Origin: Crossiella equi
Lineage (GTDB): Bacteria > Actinomycetota > Actinomycetes > Mycobacteriales > Pseudonocardiaceae
Direction of reading: 5' to 3'
NCBI RefSeq assembly: GCF_017876755.1
Contig: NZ_JAGIOO010000001.1
Location: 2,728,001-2,792,000 of the forward strand
Length of the DNA stretch: 64,000 nucleotides
The notes under the pieces are model-generated. The model saw nothing but the letters and a program-made list of their open reading frames with translations, had not been told where the DNA came from and did not search any database. Made by a program: the position numbers and the translations under genes. The first letter of the stretch is position 1, and each line of letters starts with the position of its first letter. Positions 45,797 through 54,589 of this stretch are shown one piece after another.

Positions 45797-46444
45797 TCAA
45801 CCCGGAGTGATGAAGCCGGACTCGTACGCGGCGATGACCGCCTGCGTCCGGTCCCGGGCCTGGAGCTTGGCCAGCACGTTGCCGACGTGCGTCTTCACCG
45901 TCTGCAAGCCCACGAACAGCTTCTCCGCGATCTCCGCGTTGGACAGCCCGGTGGCCATCAGCCGCAGCACCGCCTCCTCACGCTCGGTGAGCTGAGCCCG
46001 GGCCAGCGTGTCGGCGGCGCGGCGGCTGCGGTGCTCGGCGGCGAGGGCCCGGATGGCGGAGGGGAACAGCAGCGTGTCCCCGCCCGCGACGATCCGGATG
46101 GCGTGCACGATCTCCTCCGGCCGCGCCCGCTTGAGCAGGAACCCGCTGGCGCCCACCCGCAGCGCGTCGTAGACGTACTCGTCGTTCTCGAACGTGGTGA
46201 CCACCAGGATCTTCGGCGGCTGGGCCACGGTGTCGAGCAGGTGCCGGGTGGCCTGGATACCGTCGACGGCGGGCATCCGCACGTCCATCAGCACCACATC
46301 GGGCCGCAGCCGGTGCACCAGCCCCGGCACCTCGGCCCCGTCGGCGGCCTCGCCGACCACCGCCAGGTCCGGTTCGGCGTTGATGATCGCGCGCAGCCCG
46401 GCGCGGATGAGGTCCTCGTCGTCGACGAGCAGCACGGTGGTCAT
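45797..46444 (-). CDS. NarL/LuxR-family response regulator
   Basis: A 215-residue two-component regulator. The receiver has DDE at about 9-11, the phosphorylated Asp in VLMDVRMP near 54, and Lys near 104 (FLLKRARP). The LuxR helix-turn-helix (LTEREEAVLRLMATGLSNAE, then LQTVKTHVGNVLAKL) is near 150-195. ATG 46444 overlaps the kinase stop by 4 bases, so the pair is co-expressed. Targets are unknown; a membrane protein gene is divergent from the pair. Confidence 0.93.
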   Translation of the reverse strand: MTTVLLVDDEDLIRAGLRAIINAEPDLAVVGEAADGAEVPGLVHRLRPDVVLMDVRMPAVDGIQATRHLLDTVAQPPKILVVTTFENDEYVYDALRVGASGFLLKRARPEEIVHAIRIVAGGDTLLFPSAIRALAAEHRSRRAADTLARAQLTEREEAVLRLMATGLSNAEIAEKLFVGLQTVKTHVGNVLAKLQARDRTQAVIAAYESGFITPG

Positions 46445-47700
46445 GACGCCGCCGTGCGCAGCGGCAGCCGCACGTGCACCCGCCACTGCCCGCCGTGCTC
46501 ACCGGCCTCGACCTGCCCGCGCAGCACGGTCACCCGCTCCCCGATCCCACGCAGGCCACGGCCCCCGCCCTGGCCCCGGCCACCCGGCCGTTCCCCCAGT
46601 GGGTTGGTCATCTCCAGCTCCAGGTTGTCCTCGCGCACGGCCAGCCGCAGGGTGACGGGCACCTTGCCCGCGTGCCGCATCACGTTGGTGAGTCCTTCTT
46701 GGACGATCCGGTAGGCCTCCCGGGACACCGCGTTGGGCACCCCGTCCACGGCCTCGGGCAGCTCGGCGGCCACCTCCACCCCGGCCAGCCGGGTGGTGCG
46801 CAGCAGCCCGTCCAGGTCGGCGAGCGTGGGCTGCGGGGTGCTGCTGCCCCGGGCCTCCTCCCGCAGGATGCCGAGCACGTGGTCCAGGTCGGCCAGCGCA
46901 CTCCGGGCGGCCTCCTCGATCGCCCCGAGCGCGGCCCGCGCGAACTCCCGGTCGGTGTCGAGCACCCGCCCGGCCGCGGCGGCCTGGATGGTCACGACAC
47001 TCAGGGCGTGCCCGACGGAGTCGTGCAGTTCCCGGGCCAACCGGTTCCGCTGCGCCAACCGCTGCGCCAACCGTTCGGCCTCAGCGAGCTTCTCAGCGGG
47101 CGTGGGCCCGAGGAACCATCCGGCCAGCCGGGCCAACACGGCCCCGATCCCGGCAACCAGGTACACCGCCACCAGGCTCAACCCGATGGCGGCCAACGGC
47201 GCCCACCACTTGTCGGCCCCACCCTCGACGGGCAGCACGTCCAGGATGAAGTACGTGGTGTACCGACTGAACGGCAGCGTGAAGGCCCCCACCACGAACA
47301 CCGGAATGATCAACGTCAACAGGCTGACCAGGAACCCGGTGCACAGGTGGATCATCAACCACCCGGCGATCCGCCACCGCACCGCCGCGGGCCGCCGCCC
47401 GGACAGATCGGCCACGGGAATCTCCAGCAACGTCCGCACGGCCGTCGCCTCCAGCACCCCCAGGGCCGGGACGAACGTCGTGCACAACAAGGTGCCCAGG
47501 GCGAAGAACACCGACGTGGTCGCCAAGGACCACCCGGCGGGCAACGGCAACGGCACCTGCCCCCGCAACAGCTCCGCCACCGCCGTCCCGGCGATGAAGT
47601 ACGGCGTGAGCAGCGCACCCCCCAGCACGAGGTAGATCCACCGCAACAGCGTGGACCTGCTCGTCAGGGGCGCGAGCACCTTGCCGACAACACCGGACAC
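46441..47700 (-). CDS. sensor histidine kinase, HisKA_3 (NarX/DesK-like)
   Basis: A 419-residue membrane kinase from GTG 47700, which has CAGGAT seven bases upstream and no Shine-Dalgarno sequence. Five or so hydrophobic segments span residues 17-200 (TLLRWIYLVLGGALLTPYFI, LMIHLCTGFLVSLLTLIIP). The phosphorylated His is in RLARELHDSVGHALSV near 230; the ATPase domain has the N box (REAYRIVQEGLTNVMRHAG) near 330 and a G box (GGRGLRGIGERV) near 385. It partners the regulator downstream. The signal is unknown. Confidence 0.9.
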   Translation of the reverse strand: MSGVVGKVLAPLTSRSTLLRWIYLVLGGALLTPYFIAGTAVAELLRGQVPLPLPAGWSLATTSVFFALGTLLCTTFVPALGVLEATAVRTLLEIPVADLSGRRPAAVRWRIAGWLMIHLCTGFLVSLLTLIIPVFVVGAFTLPFSRYTTYFILDVLPVEGGADKWWAPLAAIGLSLVAVYLVAGIGAVLARLAGWFLGPTPAEKLAEAERLAQRLAQRNRLARELHDSVGHALSVVTIQAAAAGRVLDTDREFARAALGAIEEAARSALADLDHVLGILREEARGSSTPQPTLADLDGLLRTTRLAGVEVAAELPEAVDGVPNAVSREAYRIVQEGLTNVMRHAGKVPVTLRLAVREDNLELEMTNPLGERPGGRGQGGGRGLRGIGERVTVLRGQVEAGEHGGQWRVHVRLPLRTAAS

Positions 47701-47815
47701 GCCGAAGATCCTGACACGCCCCCACCCACGAGGTGTTCCCTCCGGGGAAGCGCCCCCCTCCCCCGCACGGGGGAGGCAAGTCGACCACGGGCGGGATGCC
47801 ACTCATGGCACTCTG

Positions 47816-47981
47816 GGACACGCTGACCAGGCCAGCACCCCCGTCCCGATCCCGTCACTCACCCACCGTCACTCACCCACCGCCGCCGTCCACCGCACCG
47901 CCGCCATCAGCCCCACCCTCATCACCCTCGCCATCGCCCACCCGCCACCGTCCGCCCCACCACCGCCCCAAGGAGCAGCAC
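47816..47981 (+). other. strand-asymmetric, C-rich leader of the membrane-protein gene
   Basis: The plus strand is made almost only of C, A and T with very few G, for example the doubled TCACTCACCCACCG at about 47861-47890. Such a G-poor leader is unstructured and could hold a C-rich (Rho-type) loading site. No gene is credible in it. Confidence 0.35.
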
Positions 47982-48398
47982 ATGCCGAGCACCCGGTCCG
48001 TCGCCCGCGCCGCCGCGCCGTGGCTCGGAGCCGGGACCTGCCTGTGGGCCCTGGCCTTCACGGCGGTCACCTTCCTGACCGGCCGCCTCGACGGTGGGCT
48101 GTCCCTGCTGCCCGAGGGCAGCTCGCCGACCCTGATCCTGCTGCGGTTGGCGGCCATCCTGCTCATCCCGGCAGGCGGCGTGATCGCCCTGGCCCTGACC
48201 CAGCCGTGGGGCGCGAGCTTCCCCCGCCCGCTCCTGCTGACCGTGGTGGGCACGGGCGCGGCGCTGGCCCTCGCCCAGGCGGCGTACGGCGTGTTCGGCG
48301 GCGAGCCCTCGGCCCTGGCCCAGTGGGCCTGGTTCCTGGTGATGGGTCTGCTGTTCCTGGCCACGGCACTGGTGAGCCGTTTCACAGACCGCGACTAA
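47982..48398 (+). CDS. small four-segment membrane protein, unknown function
   Basis: A 138-residue protein. AAGGAG upstream fixes ATG 47982. Four hydrophobic segments: TCLWALAFTAVTFLTG, ILLRLAAILLIPAGGVIALAL, LLLTVVGTGAALALAQAAYG and WAWFLVMGLLFLATALVS. No charged or catalytic motif. It is divergent from the histidine kinase gene and may be a target of that system, which is inference. The frame extends upstream to 47733, but that part is Pro/Ser low-complexity and lacks a ribosome site. Confidence 0.7.
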   Translation: MPSTRSVARAAAPWLGAGTCLWALAFTAVTFLTGRLDGGLSLLPEGSSPTLILLRLAAILLIPAGGVIALALTQPWGASFPRPLLLTVVGTGAALALAQAAYGVFGGEPSALAQWAWFLVMGLLFLATALVSRFTDRD

Positions 48399-48656
48399 GG
48401 CAATTCTGGCTCCTTATGCGTTCTTCACAGCTTTCCACTGAGTAGCGTGCCCGATTCGCGGGCTTCGGCGCCGTTTCGCCCGGATCACCACGGGTTCCGG
48501 GGTGGATTTCTTATACCAGTACATTACCTTTCCGGTTGAGCGCGCACCAACGCACGTCTTACCCCGTTAGTGGGACGTCATGGACAGCCCTTCCGGATCA
48601 TGAGTAGCGTTCAAGGCATCCCATCACCCCACCGCACAATTCCGGGGAGCACCGTG

Positions 48657-50489
48657 ATGCCACCACGAGACTGGTGTGCCACCGAGTCCGCGAAAATAAC
48701 AACACTTCTGCGCGAACGCGGCCAGACCGAGGGACCCGTTCTCTTCGGTGCCGGTTTCGGCCCGTCCGGGCTACCGCACATCGGCACGTTGTGCGAGGTC
48801 ATCCGTACTTCTTTCGTTCGACAGGCGTTCACCGAGGCGACCGGCCGTCCCACCCGCCTGATCGTCACGGCGGACGACATGGACGCGTTGCGGAAAGTCC
48901 CCGACGGTTTCCCGAACCGTTCCCTGCTCACCCGCCACCTGGGCCTCCCCCTGCACCGGGTCCCCGATCCGTTCGAGCAGCATGAAAGCCTTTCCACCGC
49001 AATCACGACCCGTCTCCGCCGAATCCTGGAAGACTTCGAGGTCGACTGCGAACTGACGAGCAGCGCCGAGGCCTACTCATCTGGTAAGTACGATGACACA
49101 ATCCGCCGTTTCCTGGCGGACCTCCCCGCCCTGAACGCCCTGATCGGCGCCTCGGTGGGCCCGGTCCGCCGGGAGTCCTACAGCATCCTGATGCCGGTCT
49201 CCCAGCACACGGGCCGCATCATCGAACACACCCGCGTCCTGGCCGTGGACCCGGCCGAAGGCACCCTGACCTACGAGATCCCGGCCGACCTGATCATCCA
49301 ACGCCCGGACCTGGCCTACGGCGTGGAACCCCACGAGTACTACGCGGGCGAACCAATCGGCGAACCAATCACCATCTCGGCCCTGGGCGGCGCCTGCAAA
49401 CTCCAGTGGAAGGCGGACTGGGCGATGCGCCTGCTGGCCCGGGGCACGGCCTACGAGATGCACGGTGAGGACCTGACCTCCTCGGCCCAGGTGGTCCGCC
49501 AGCTCTTCACCCGCCTCGCCGAACACCCCCCGATCCTCTTCGCCTACGGCCTCTTCCTGGACGACCGAGGCCACAAGATCTCCAAATCCCGGGGCAACGG
49601 CTTCTCCCTCCCCGAGGCCCAGGACTACCTCTCCCACGAAGCCCTCCGCCTCCTCCTCTACCGCAAACCCCGCCGCCCCCGCCGCTTCGCCCCAGCCCTG
49701 ACCCCGGCCATCAACGACGCGGTCCGCCATGAACAGCACCGCGCGACCCACCCCAGAACCGGCGAAGCCGCCCGCCTCCGCCTGCACCGCATCGGCCTGG
49801 CCACCCCGACCCGGACACCGGCCGACACCCAACCCACCGGACCTGCCCACATCACGCCGCCGACCACCGGCGGAATCACCCAAGCCCCACCAGCTCCCGG
49901 TACGGCCGCCCAGCGCACCGCACCGGCGACCGGCACAACCGCCCGAACCCAGGACGAGACCCCGGGCACACCAGGAACACCCGCCAACCCGCAGCCGCCA
50001 GTCCCAGGTCAGCTGGCCGACCGCCCCGGGGCAGCCGACAGCCTCCCGGTCAGCGCGTCCGCCCCGAGCTTCACCACGCTGATTCGCATCCTCGCCGCCT
50101 GCGCCCCCGTCGACTTCGCCGCGGCGGTCGAGTTCCTGGCCCGCTACGGGCGTCGCGTACCACACCCCGAGCTGGTGCGGGCCTGGAACTTCCACGAGGC
50201 CCGGCGCCCCACCGACCAGCCGTGGACGCCGTCGGCGGAGGAAGCAGTTGTGCTGCGACGGGTGGCCGAGGTGCTGGAGAGCGCGCCGCCCAGCGAGGTG
50301 GCCGCGCGGCTGCGTCGTGTGCTCATCGACCACGGACTGGCGGAATCCTGTCGCACGCTCTACCTGGCCCTGCTCGGCCGCCCGCACGGGCCCCGGCTGG
50401 CCACCTGGGTCCGGCTCACCGGGCCCAAACGCTGTCTCCGCCTGCTGCGCGAGTCCCTGTCCCGCACCGAACGAGGTGGTAACCCGTGA
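48657..50489 (+). CDS. lysK: lysyl-tRNA synthetase, class I, with a long Pro/Thr-rich insertion
   Basis: A 610-residue class I LysRS. The HIGH-type motif is in GFGPSGLPHIGT near residue 32, the KMSKS-type motif KISKSRGN near 308, GEDLTSSAQVV near 268, and the C-terminal cage with the conserved ALLGRPHGPR near 587. Between the catalytic core and the cage lies an insertion of about 90 residues (370-465) rich in Pro, Thr and Ala (for example TPPTTGGITQAPPAPGTAA). GGGGAG precedes ATG 48657. The stop overlaps the next start (GTGA), so it is coupled to an aldehyde dehydrogenase, an unusual setting for a synthetase. It may be housekeeping, a resistance copy, or a biosynthetic lysine-activating enzyme. 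Confidence 0.88.
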   Translation: MPPRDWCATESAKITTLLRERGQTEGPVLFGAGFGPSGLPHIGTLCEVIRTSFVRQAFTEATGRPTRLIVTADDMDALRKVPDGFPNRSLLTRHLGLPLHRVPDPFEQHESLSTAITTRLRRILEDFEVDCELTSSAEAYSSGKYDDTIRRFLADLPALNALIGASVGPVRRESYSILMPVSQHTGRIIEHTRVLAVDPAEGTLTYEIPADLIIQRPDLAYGVEPHEYYAGEPIGEPITISALGGACKLQWKADWAMRLLARGTAYEMHGEDLTSSAQVVRQLFTRLAEHPPILFAYGLFLDDRGHKISKSRGNGFSLPEAQDYLSHEALRLLLYRKPRRPRRFAPALTPAINDAVRHEQHRATHPRTGEAARLRLHRIGLATPTRTPADTQPTGPAHITPPTTGGITQAPPAPGTAAQRTAPATGTTARTQDETPGTPGTPANPQPPVPGQLADRPGAADSLPVSASAPSFTTLIRILAACAPVDFAAAVEFLARYGRRVPHPELVRAWNFHEARRPTDQPWTPSAEEAVVLRRVAEVLESAPPSEVAARLRRVLIDHGLAESCRTLYLALLGRPHGPRLATWVRLTGPKRCLRLLRESLSRTERGGNP

Positions 50490-51757
50490 CCGTCACCGAC
50501 ACCCCTATTCCGTCCACTGTGGACTTCCTGGACGTGCGGCAGCGCGCCGCCGCCTTCGCCACCGAGCTCCGGGAGCGCGGTGCGGACATCGTCCGCAGCC
50601 TGTCCGGCTACGAATGCGCCGGGGTGGCCCTGGACGAGATCGAGCGCTCGGTGGAGTTCCTGGACAACCTGCACCACAACCGCGAGTACTTCCGCGGCCG
50701 CGTGCAGGGTGTGACCAGCTTCCTGCCGCTCAACCAGCCCCTGTACGCCACCGTGTGCTTCGGCGTGGTGCCCTCGCTCATGGCCGAGGATGCCGCGTTC
50801 CGGCCACCCACCGTGATGCACCCGCACTACCGCAAGCTGGCCGAGGTGCTCGACCTGCCCCGGCACTTCCCGAACCTCCGGGTGAGCTACCAGGACCGCG
50901 AGGTGTTCGTGGCCCAGCGGGCCCGCCGGACCGACGCGGTGGTGTTCACCGGGTCGCCGGACAACGCGGCCAAGGTGCGCAGGCTCTTCCTCAAGCGCAC
51001 CCTGTTCATCCTCAACGGTTCCGGCCACAACCCGCTCGTCGTCACCGAGACCGCGGACCTGGCCCTCGCCGTGGAGTCCGCACTGCGCGTGGTCCTTTAC
51101 AACCAGGGCCAGGACTGCGCGGGACCCAACGCGATCCTCGTGCACCGCACACGGCTCGCCGAGTTCCGGGAGGCCCTGGTGCTGCGCCTGCGCGGCATCG
51201 AGCACCGGGTGGGCCCGTACGCGGACCCGGAGAACCTGGTCGGGCCCAACAGCGACCCCGACCACGCGTTGAAGATCATCCGGATGTTCAAGGAGGACAG
51301 GGACTTCTGCGTCTACGGCGGTGACATCAACCCGGTGAGCGGGCTGATCCGGCCGACCGTGTTCGAGAAGGACCTCAGCCTCGGCGGCAACTACCACGAG
51401 TTCTTCGCACCCGTGTTCTACCTCCAGCCCTATGACGACGACGCGGACCTGGCGCTGTACTTCACCGACCACCGCTACCGGAACAACGCCATGTACATCT
51501 CGCTGTTCGGCGACAGCGACTACGTGGACTCCCTGCTCGCGACACCGCTGCACGAGGAGGACTCGATCCTGCGGAACACAGACCTGCACCTGACCGAGAA
51601 GGGCTACCTGCCCTACGGTGGCCAGGGCCCGGCGGCGTCCTGCCGGTACGTGGACGGCGAGCGGGTGCTGGGTGCCACGTCACCGCAACGCGACATCTAC
51701 CAGCACCTGGTGGCCCCACGCCTGGGCACAGGGTGCTGGCCGGGTTCAGCGTGCTGA
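50486..51757 (+). CDS. aldehyde dehydrogenase superfamily protein lacking the general-base glutamate
   Basis: A 423-residue ALDH-fold protein, about 70-90 residues shorter at the N-terminus than usual. The cofactor-side PLNQPLYA near 82 and FTGSPDN near 155 are recognisable. The nucleophile is Cys211 in GQDCAGPN. The segment normally ELGGKNP reads NGSGHNP, so Asn177 replaces the general-base Glu; the 34-residue spacing to the Cys equals that of canonical ALDH (268 to 302). The same Glu-to-Asn change is known in CoA-acylating methylmalonate semialdehyde dehydrogenase. The enzyme may therefore transfer acyl groups or run as a reductase. It is coupled to LysRS upstream and MFS downstream. Confidence 0.85.
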   Translation: MTVTDTPIPSTVDFLDVRQRAAAFATELRERGADIVRSLSGYECAGVALDEIERSVEFLDNLHHNREYFRGRVQGVTSFLPLNQPLYATVCFGVVPSLMAEDAAFRPPTVMHPHYRKLAEVLDLPRHFPNLRVSYQDREVFVAQRARRTDAVVFTGSPDNAAKVRRLFLKRTLFILNGSGHNPLVVTETADLALAVESALRVVLYNQGQDCAGPNAILVHRTRLAEFREALVLRLRGIEHRVGPYADPENLVGPNSDPDHALKIIRMFKEDRDFCVYGGDINPVSGLIRPTVFEKDLSLGGNYHEFFAPVFYLQPYDDDADLALYFTDHRYRNNAMYISLFGDSDYVDSLLATPLHEEDSILRNTDLHLTEKGYLPYGGQGPAASCRYVDGERVLGATSPQRDIYQHLVAPRLGTGCWPGSAC

Positions 51758-52944
51758 GCAGTCGTTGGGAGCCGGTCGCCGCGATCAGCACGGTCGCGGT
51801 GGTCGGCCTGGCGACGGGACTCGCCATCCCGCTGGTGTCCCTGAGGCTGGGCGCGGCCGGGGCGTCGGGCACCCTGGTGGGCCTGGCCGCCGCACTGCCC
51901 GCGCTGGGCATCCTCTGCGCCGCTCCACTGACCGGTGTACTCACCCGGCGGCTCCGAGTCAAATCGGTGCTGCTGGGCGCTTTGGGGGCCTCCGCGCTCA
52001 GTCTGCTGCTGCTCACCACGACCGACGACCTGCTCGTCTGGCTGGTGCTGCGCTTCACCGTCGGCGCGGCGGCCGGACTGCTCCTCGCCCTCGGCGAGAC
52101 CTGGATCAACGCGGTGGCGGAGGAAGGTTCGCGCGGCCGCTGGGTGGCCGTCTACACCTCGGTGTTCACCGTGTGCCAGGTGTGCGGGCCGGGGCTGCTG
52201 GCCCTGTTCGGTTCGAGTGGAGAACTACCCGTTCTGGTGACAGTGGCCGCGCACGTCCCCGGCCTGCTTCTCCTGCTCGGCACCCGCTGCGCGGTGGAGA
52301 ACACCCACGGGCCACGGGGTTTCGGGCTGCTCGGCTTCTTCCGCGCCGCGCCGTCCATCGTCCTGGCGGTGCTGTTGTTCAGCTTCTTCGACAGCGTGGT
52401 GCTCGCGCTGTTCCCCTTGTACGGCATGGCCTACGGCCTGCCGGAGAGCGTCGCGGTCCTGCTCGCGGGCGCCGTGTTTTTGGGCGATGCCCTCCTTCAG
52501 GTACCGTTGGGGGCGCTGGCTGACCGGGTGAACCGGCCGCGGCTGCACCTGACCTGCGGTGTGGTGGTGCTGATCGCGGCGCTGGTCATGCCGGTGCTCA
52601 TGACCAGGCCCGTGCTGCTCTGGCCGTCCCTCGTGGTGTTGGGCGGCGCCGCGGGCGGTGTGTACACTCTCGCGCTCGTGCTCGTCGGCGAGCGCTTCCG
52701 GGGTGGCGACCTGGTCACCGCAAACGCATGCGCCGCCACCCTGTGGGGACTGGGCTCCCTGGCGGGTCCTCCGTTGGGCGGGATGGCGGTGCAACTGGTG
52801 CGTCCGGACGGCCTCATGCTCAGCCTCGCGGCGGTGGCGATGCTGTTCCTGGCCGCCGGCGCTACGGTGACGGCATGGCGACCGACAAGCCGATCCCCTC
52901 GGTGTGGACCCGACCGAAACGCGGCCGGGAGCAGCCCGCACTGA
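51733..52944 (+). CDS. MFS transporter
   Basis: A 403-residue major facilitator with about 12 membrane segments and the antiporter-like loop TRRLRVKSVLLGALGAS near 73 and ADRVNRPRLHLT near 263. It starts at GTG 51733 or GTG 51751, both inside the ALDH gene. The last 25 residues (WRPTSRSPRCGPDRNAAGSS) are hydrophilic and are read from DNA that also encodes the start of tetR. It would export a small molecule; no substrate is fixed. Confidence 0.85.
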   Translation: MLAGFSVLSSRWEPVAAISTVAVVGLATGLAIPLVSLRLGAAGASGTLVGLAAALPALGILCAAPLTGVLTRRLRVKSVLLGALGASALSLLLLTTTDDLLVWLVLRFTVGAAAGLLLALGETWINAVAEEGSRGRWVAVYTSVFTVCQVCGPGLLALFGSSGELPVLVTVAAHVPGLLLLLGTRCAVENTHGPRGFGLLGFFRAAPSIVLAVLLFSFFDSVVLALFPLYGMAYGLPESVAVLLAGAVFLGDALLQVPLGALADRVNRPRLHLTCGVVVLIAALVMPVLMTRPVLLWPSLVVLGGAAGGVYTLALVLVGERFRGGDLVTANACAATLWGLGSLAGPPLGGMAVQLVRPDGLMLSLAAVAMLFLAAGATVTAWRPTSRSPRCGPDRNAAGSSPH

Positions 52945-53588
52945 GCCGGGCCCAGATCGTGGCCGAGGCCGTCGCGCTGCTCGACGCCGACGGCCTGGAC
53001 ACCCTGAGCATGCGCAACCTCGGCGCGCGGCTCGGCGCGGGCGCCACCTCGCTGTACCGGCACGTGGCCAACAAGGACGAGCTGATCGAGCTGGTCGTGG
53101 ACGAGGTGTACGGCGAGCTCCAGGTACCGGCCCCCAGCCGGGACTGGCGCGCGGTGGTCTCGGACTGCGCACGCGGCGTGCGGGAGATGGTGCTGCGCCA
53201 CCCCTGGCTGGCCTCCGTGCTCGGCCAGGTCGGGCTGCACTACCTGGGCCCGAACGTCATGCGCCTCAACGAGGCCATGCACGGCCTGTTCGCCGCCGCG
53301 GGCTTCGAGGCCACCGAGGCCGACCTGGCCCTGAGCGCGGTGATGTCCTACGTCATCGGCATGGCGGTCAGCGAGGCCGCCTGGCTGACCACCCTGGCCC
53401 GCAGCGGCCAGGACGAACAATCCTGGGCGGCCAGCCTGCGCCCGGTCGAGCAGGAGGCGGCGGAGAGCTTCCCCCATTTGCTGCGCCAGTTCACGGCCAG
53501 CCCCCCGGACCTGCGCCAGGCCCGGGAGGAACGCTTCGCCTACGGCCTGGACCGCGTATTGGACGGTCTGGCGACCCGGCTCGCCTGA
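52875..53588 (+). CDS. TetR family transcriptional regulator
   Basis: A 237-residue repressor. The N-terminal helix-turn-helix (LSMRNLGARLGAGATSLYRHV) is near 42-62, then the TetR_C-like ligand domain with WLASVLGQVGLHYLGPNV near 113. ATG 52875 lies seven bases after TACGGT (52862-52867), so it can be transcribed leaderless from inside the MFS gene, overlapping it by 70 bases. It probably controls this cassette or the exporter. Confidence 0.88.
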   Translation: MATDKPIPSVWTRPKRGREQPALSRAQIVAEAVALLDADGLDTLSMRNLGARLGAGATSLYRHVANKDELIELVVDEVYGELQVPAPSRDWRAVVSDCARGVREMVLRHPWLASVLGQVGLHYLGPNVMRLNEAMHGLFAAAGFEATEADLALSAVMSYVIGMAVSEAAWLTTLARSGQDEQSWAASLRPVEQEAAESFPHLLRQFTASPPDLRQAREERFAYGLDRVLDGLATRLA

Positions 53589-53728
53589 GTCCGGCCAGGT
53601 CACCAAGTCGAGCACCACCGGCGAGCAAGGCCTGCGGGCAGCCAGGCCAGGTCCGTGCACAGGGGACCGGCAGACCGCGGGGCTGGGCTTGCCTCACTGT
53701 CCGGCCCGCACTTTCACGGCGCTGCCCG

Positions 53729-54589
53729 TCAGCCCGGCCCGGCCACCTTAGTGGGGGTGCCCGCGGCACCGCGGCGGCCCCATCTGCCCGGGCCCACCGT
53801 CCGGCCGGTGCCGCTCAGCCTGCCCAGTCCGGCCAGGCCCGCGACGGTCAGGGCGAGCAGCAGGACCGTGCTGGCCGACGCCAGGAAGACCTCGCCCCGG
53901 TCGGTGTGGGCGAAGATGCTCACCGGCAGGGTGCGCCAGTCCGGTGGGTACAGCATGATCGTCGCGCCTACCTCGCCCATGGACAGGGCGAGTGCCAGGC
54001 TCGCGGCACCCGCCATGGCCGGGCGCAGCAGGGGCAGCTGGACGCGCCACAGGACTCGGGCCGGGTGGGCGCCGAGGCTGGCGGCCACCTGGGACAGGGC
54101 CGGGTCGGCGCGGGCCAGGGCGGCCGCGACCATGCTGTAGGTGAAAGGCAGCACGATCATCAGGTGCGCCAGCAGGACGAGCCAGCGGGTGCCGTTGAGC
54201 AGCAACGGCGGACGGCTGAACGCCAGCAGCAGGGCCAGGCCCAGCACCACCGAGGGGACCGCGACCGGGAGGTGCAGCACCAGGTCGACCAGGCGGCGCG
54301 GCAGGCGGGGGAGGCGGCGGACCGCGAGGGCGCCCCAGGTGCCGAGCAGGACCGAGGCGGCGGAGGCGATCACCGCGGTCTGCAGGCTGACCAGGGCACT
54401 GGCCAAGCCGTCACCGGAGACCGCGTCGGCCAGGTGCGTGCCGGTGAATTCCTGGGGCAGTACGCCGTTCCAGGCCGCCGCGGCCGAGGCGAGCACGATC
54501 ATGGCCAGCGGGGCGAGCACCACCACCCCGAACAGCAGCGCGAACAGCGCCCACAGCAGGTAGCGGCTACGCCGCGTCCAGACCAGCAC
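53729..54589 (-). CDS. phnV: phosphonate ABC transporter permease (PhnV-like)
   Basis: A 286-residue permease with six membrane segments (first: YLLWALFALLFGVVVLAPLAMI). The EAA-type loop is QVAASLGAHPARVLWRVQLPL near 182. GTG 54589 follows GGAGCGGG and overlaps the end of the first permease gene by 23 bases. The C-terminal 45 residues are Gly/Thr/Arg-rich and cytoplasmic. It is the last gene of the phosphonate operon. Confidence 0.82.
   Translation of the reverse strand: MLVWTRRSRYLLWALFALLFGVVVLAPLAMIVLASAAAAWNGVLPQEFTGTHLADAVSGDGLASALVSLQTAVIASAASVLLGTWGALAVRRLPRLPRRLVDLVLHLPVAVPSVVLGLALLLAFSRPPLLLNGTRWLVLLAHLMIVLPFTYSMVAAALARADPALSQVAASLGAHPARVLWRVQLPLLRPAMAGAASLALALSMGEVGATIMLYPPDWRTLPVSIFAHTDRGEVFLASASTVLLLALTVAGLAGLGRLSGTGRTVGPGRWGRRGAAGTPTKVAGPG

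Noticed and set aside
47733-47981. N-terminal extension of the small membrane protein at 47982
   Set aside because: The extension is a Pro/Ser/His low-complexity reading of a G-poor leader, and AAGGAG directly precedes ATG 47982.
48399-48656. T-box or riboswitch leader of the LysRS gene
   Set aside because: The leader is AT-richer than average, but I could not find a T-box sequence, specifier loop or a terminator/antiterminator pair.
49077-50387. 436-codon antisense frame across lysK
   Set aside because: It is the mirror of a C/A-biased coding strand; its Gly/Val/Arg-rich product has no recognisable motif and the class I LysRS motifs on the plus strand are decisive.
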